6,135 bases of DNA from an uncultured Holophagales bacterium (GTDB lineage Bacteria; Acidobacteriota; Thermoanaerobaculia; UBA5066), in assembly GCA_937864895.1 (NCBI GenBank), contig CALMDF010000208.1, positions 1 to 6,135 on the forward strand, in the 5' to 3' direction. The position numbers and the translations under genes are program-made. This document shows positions 4,489 to 6,135 of the stretch, piece after piece. Under the pieces are notes generated by a model. It saw nothing but the letters and a program-made list of their open reading frames with translations, did no database searches and was not told the origin of the DNA. The number at the start of each line of letters is the position of its first letter. Position 1 is the first letter of the stretch.

Positions 4489-5994
4489 GTGCGAGAGGAG
4501 CCCCGGAAGGCGAGCGCGGCCCCCGCCACGCGAGGTGAGTCCTCGCGCCCGCCCCTGGCTCCCCTCGTTCGCGAGGCCGTCGTCCCCGTCGCGCTCACCC
4601 TCATGTGGATCGGGGCGTGGTGGCTCGGGCAGATCCAGGAGTACGCCCCTCACGCGAGCCTCTGGTTCCCTCCCGCGGGCGTCGCGTTCGCGGCGTTCGT
4701 CGTCTTCGGCCCGAGGGCGGCGCTCCCCCTCGCGGCCGCCTCCTTCCTCGTGACGATGCGGCTCGGCGAGATCTACGGAACCGACTTCCCCGTCTCGAAT
4801 CTCGTCCTCGCGGGCGTCCTCTTCAGCGCCGCCCACGCCGGGGCCTACGGCGCGGGGGCCCTCGCCTTCCGCCGCTGGGCCGGCAGGGGCGTTCCCCGGG
4901 CCGTCACCGTCTTCCTCCTCGTGGTGCCGGCCTCGGCCCTCCTCGCCGCCCTCGCGGGGGCGTACTCGCTCGCGCTCTCGGGCCTGATCCCCTACGACGA
5001 GGCGCTCGCGATCCTCCTCCCCTGGTTCATCGGCGACTTCGTCGGCGTCGTCGCGCTCGCGCCGGGGTTCGCGGCCGTTCTCGAGCGGCTCGCCGGGACG
5101 ACCGGCACCCGGACCTCCGGTCTCCTCGCCGCCGCCGCGCGGCTCGGGCCGGCCCGCCCGGGCCTGAGGGCCCTTTCGGCCCGCCTCCTCCTCTGCATCC
5201 TCCCCCTCGCCGCCTCGCTCGTCCTCCTCCTGGGGTTCGAACGCCGCGACCTCGCCTCGTCCTTCATCGTCTTCTTCGCCGTCGTCCCCCTCATGTGGAT
5301 CGTCCACACGGAAGGAGCGATCCGGACCTTCTTCAGCGTCGCCGCCCTTAGCACGGTCATCGCCGGCGCGGGGGCCCTCGTCGGCCCCGGCGACCACACG
5401 ACCTCCTACCAGTTCGCGATGATCGTCCTGGCGGGATCGGCCTATTTCGGGCTCGCCGTCCCTTCGCTCTACGCGGACAACGAGAACCTCCGGCGCCTCG
5501 CCACGACGGACGCCCTGACGGGGGCGACGAATCCCGGCCCCTTCCTCGAGGCTGCGGCCCGCGAGACGGAGCGGGCCCGCAGGTTCGCGACGCCGCTCTC
5601 CCTCGTCCTCCTCGACCTCGACCGCTTCAAGGCCGTCAACGACACCCACGGCCACCCGTTCGGCGACACGGTCCTCGCCGAGGCCGCGAGGCGCCTCAGG
5701 GCCGGGCTCCGCGAGTCGGACGTCCTGGGCCGGCTCGGGGGGGAGGAGTTCGGGATCCTCCTGCCGATGACGGAGGTGGCCGCGGCGACGGAGACCGCCC
5801 TGCGCCTCGCCGCCGCGCTTCGAGACACCCCGGTGACGCGGGGGAGCGCGACGACGACCGTCACCGCGAGCTTCGGCGTCTCCGCGGTCGATCCCTCCGC
5901 GGGGTTCGAAGCCGCGCGCGAGCGCGCCGACCGCGCCCTCTACGAGGCCAAGCGCCTCGGGCGCAACCGGGTCGAGGTCGCCCCGCCGGCCTGA
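4489..5994 (+). CDS. MASE1-GGDEF membrane-bound diguanylate cyclase
   Basis: This 501-residue protein is predicted to make cyclic di-GMP from two GTP at the inner membrane. Residues about 31-328 form eight or nine hydrophobic segments with the SLWFPPAGVAFAAFVVFGPR block (57-76) characteristic of the MASE1 sensory domain, whose ligand is generally unknown. The GGDEF domain (about 332-498) has LLDLDRFKAVND (374-385) with metal-binding Asp376 and the guanine-contacting Asn384 and Asp393, the active-site loop GGEEF (417-421), and an intact inhibitory I-site RESD (408-411) five residues before it, so product feedback inhibition is expected. The usual DxLTGLxNRR entry motif reads DALTGATNPGPF (341-352), lacking both arginines. 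The GTG start is chosen because the next in-frame ATG (4603) would cut into the first membrane segment. The start has no Shine-Dalgarno. It follows the ABC-F gene by 44 bp, with no functional link evident. Confidence 0.92.
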   Translation: MREEPRKASAAPATRGESSRPPLAPLVREAVVPVALTLMWIGAWWLGQIQEYAPHASLWFPPAGVAFAAFVVFGPRAALPLAAASFLVTMRLGEIYGTDFPVSNLVLAGVLFSAAHAGAYGAGALAFRRWAGRGVPRAVTVFLLVVPASALLAALAGAYSLALSGLIPYDEALAILLPWFIGDFVGVVALAPGFAAVLERLAGTTGTRTSGLLAAAARLGPARPGLRALSARLLLCILPLAASLVLLLGFERRDLASSFIVFFAVVPLMWIVHTEGAIRTFFSVAALSTVIAGAGALVGPGDHTTSYQFAMIVLAGSAYFGLAVPSLYADNENLRRLATTDALTGATNPGPFLEAAARETERARRFATPLSLVLLDLDRFKAVNDTHGHPFGDTVLAEAARRLRAGLRESDVLGRLGGEEFGILLPMTEVAAATETALRLAAALRDTPVTRGSATTTVTASFGVSAVDPSAGFEAARERADRALYEAKRLGRNRVEVAPPA

Positions 5995-6011
5995 GCGCGC
6001 CGGGGGCGCCG

Positions 6012-6020
6012 TGGTAGAAA
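6012..6020 (+). promoter_or_regulatory. Candidate extended -10 element upstream of the last gene (TGGTAGAAA)
   Basis: TG-G-TAGAAA has the TGn extension and four of six matches to TATAAT. It lies 63 nt before the ATG at 6084, so this transcript would have a leader, unlike the other plus-strand genes here. No clear -35 is visible. Confidence 0.3.
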
Positions 6021-6083
6021 GCGGGGTCGCGCGGGCCGGGACGCGTCTGCACCCGCGGGGACGGGCGAGTGGAAAGGGGACGG

Positions 6084-6135
6084 ATGGAGCACATCGTCGG
6101 TGGCGAATACCGCCGCCTGGCGACCATGACAGCCA
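6084..6135 (+). CDS. Start of an unidentified gene (partial)
   Basis: An ATG at 6084 opens a frame to the right edge encoding MEHIVGGEYRRLATMTA. It is preceded by the purine-rich GGAAAGGGGA (6071-6080), a plausible Shine-Dalgarno region ending 3 nt before the ATG. An in-frame GTG at 6069 is an alternative start that would add five residues. Seventeen codons are too few to name a family; I do not recognise the product. Confidence 0.4.
   Translation, partial: MEHIVGGEYRRLATMTA

Noticed and set aside
4414..5655. Open minus-strand frame of about 413 codons opposite the GGDEF gene
   Set aside because: The translation is highly charged and repetitive (Glu/Gly/Arg/Asp), matches no family I know, and the plus strand encodes a clear MASE1-GGDEF protein with all motifs.
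5997..6009. Hairpin after the GGDEF stop codon
   Set aside because: Only GCGC pairs with GCGC around CGGGG; such short stems are everywhere in this composition.
1..6135. Mobile element, CRISPR, tRNA/rRNA or defence island
   Set aside because: No transposase or integrase motifs, spaced direct repeats, cloverleaf folds or defence-type domains were seen on either strand; composition is uniform.

Overview
The window is very GC-rich DNA (by eye about 70% G+C or more, with third codon positions almost always G or C). It is densely coding and looks like an ordinary chromosomal stretch of a high-GC bacterium. Gene content and style (rubrerythrin, PfkB kinase, YahK-type alcohol dehydrogenase, Uup-type ABC-F, MASE1-GGDEF) would suit Acidobacteriota, Myxococcota or a similar environmental lineage. 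That assignment is a guess from composition; no rRNA or lineage marker is present. I see no mobile element, CRISPR array, tRNA or rRNA.

Layout from left to right: (1) the last 21 codons of a rubrerythrin-like gene (+), followed by a perfect 10-bp hairpin; (2) a PfkB/ribokinase-family sugar kinase (+, 128-967); (3) two minus-strand genes converging on it with a 13-bp gap: a 5-carboxymethyl-2-hydroxymuconate isomerase-like protein (981-1352) downstream of a zinc NADP-type alcohol dehydrogenase (1418-2467), separated by a long hairpin; (4) a 135-bp divergent promoter region (2468-2602); (5) an ABC-F ATPase of the Uup type (+, 2603-4444); (6) a membrane-bound diguanylate cyclase, MASE1-GGDEF (+, 4489-5994); (7) the first 17 codons of an unidentified plus-strand gene (from 6084).

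The genes do not form an obvious single pathway. The dehydrogenase and isomerase are probably co-transcribed and may both handle aldehydes or ring-cleavage type metabolites, but the other homoprotocatechuate-pathway genes are absent. Uup acts on ribosomes or DNA branch structures, and the GGDEF protein makes c-di-GMP at the membrane; their adjacency may be incidental.

The most interesting signal is at the level of gene starts. The three plus-strand genes with visible starts at 128, 2603 and 4489 each have a TANNNT -10-like hexamer only 6-9 nt before the start codon, and two of them have no Shine-Dalgarno sequence, which suggests leaderless mRNAs. The minus-strand dehydrogenase has a strong Shine-Dalgarno and a conventional promoter. 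A second point is a 15-bp hairpin whose 3' arm covers part of the isomerase's ribosome binding site. I found no convincing undescribed multi-gene system here.
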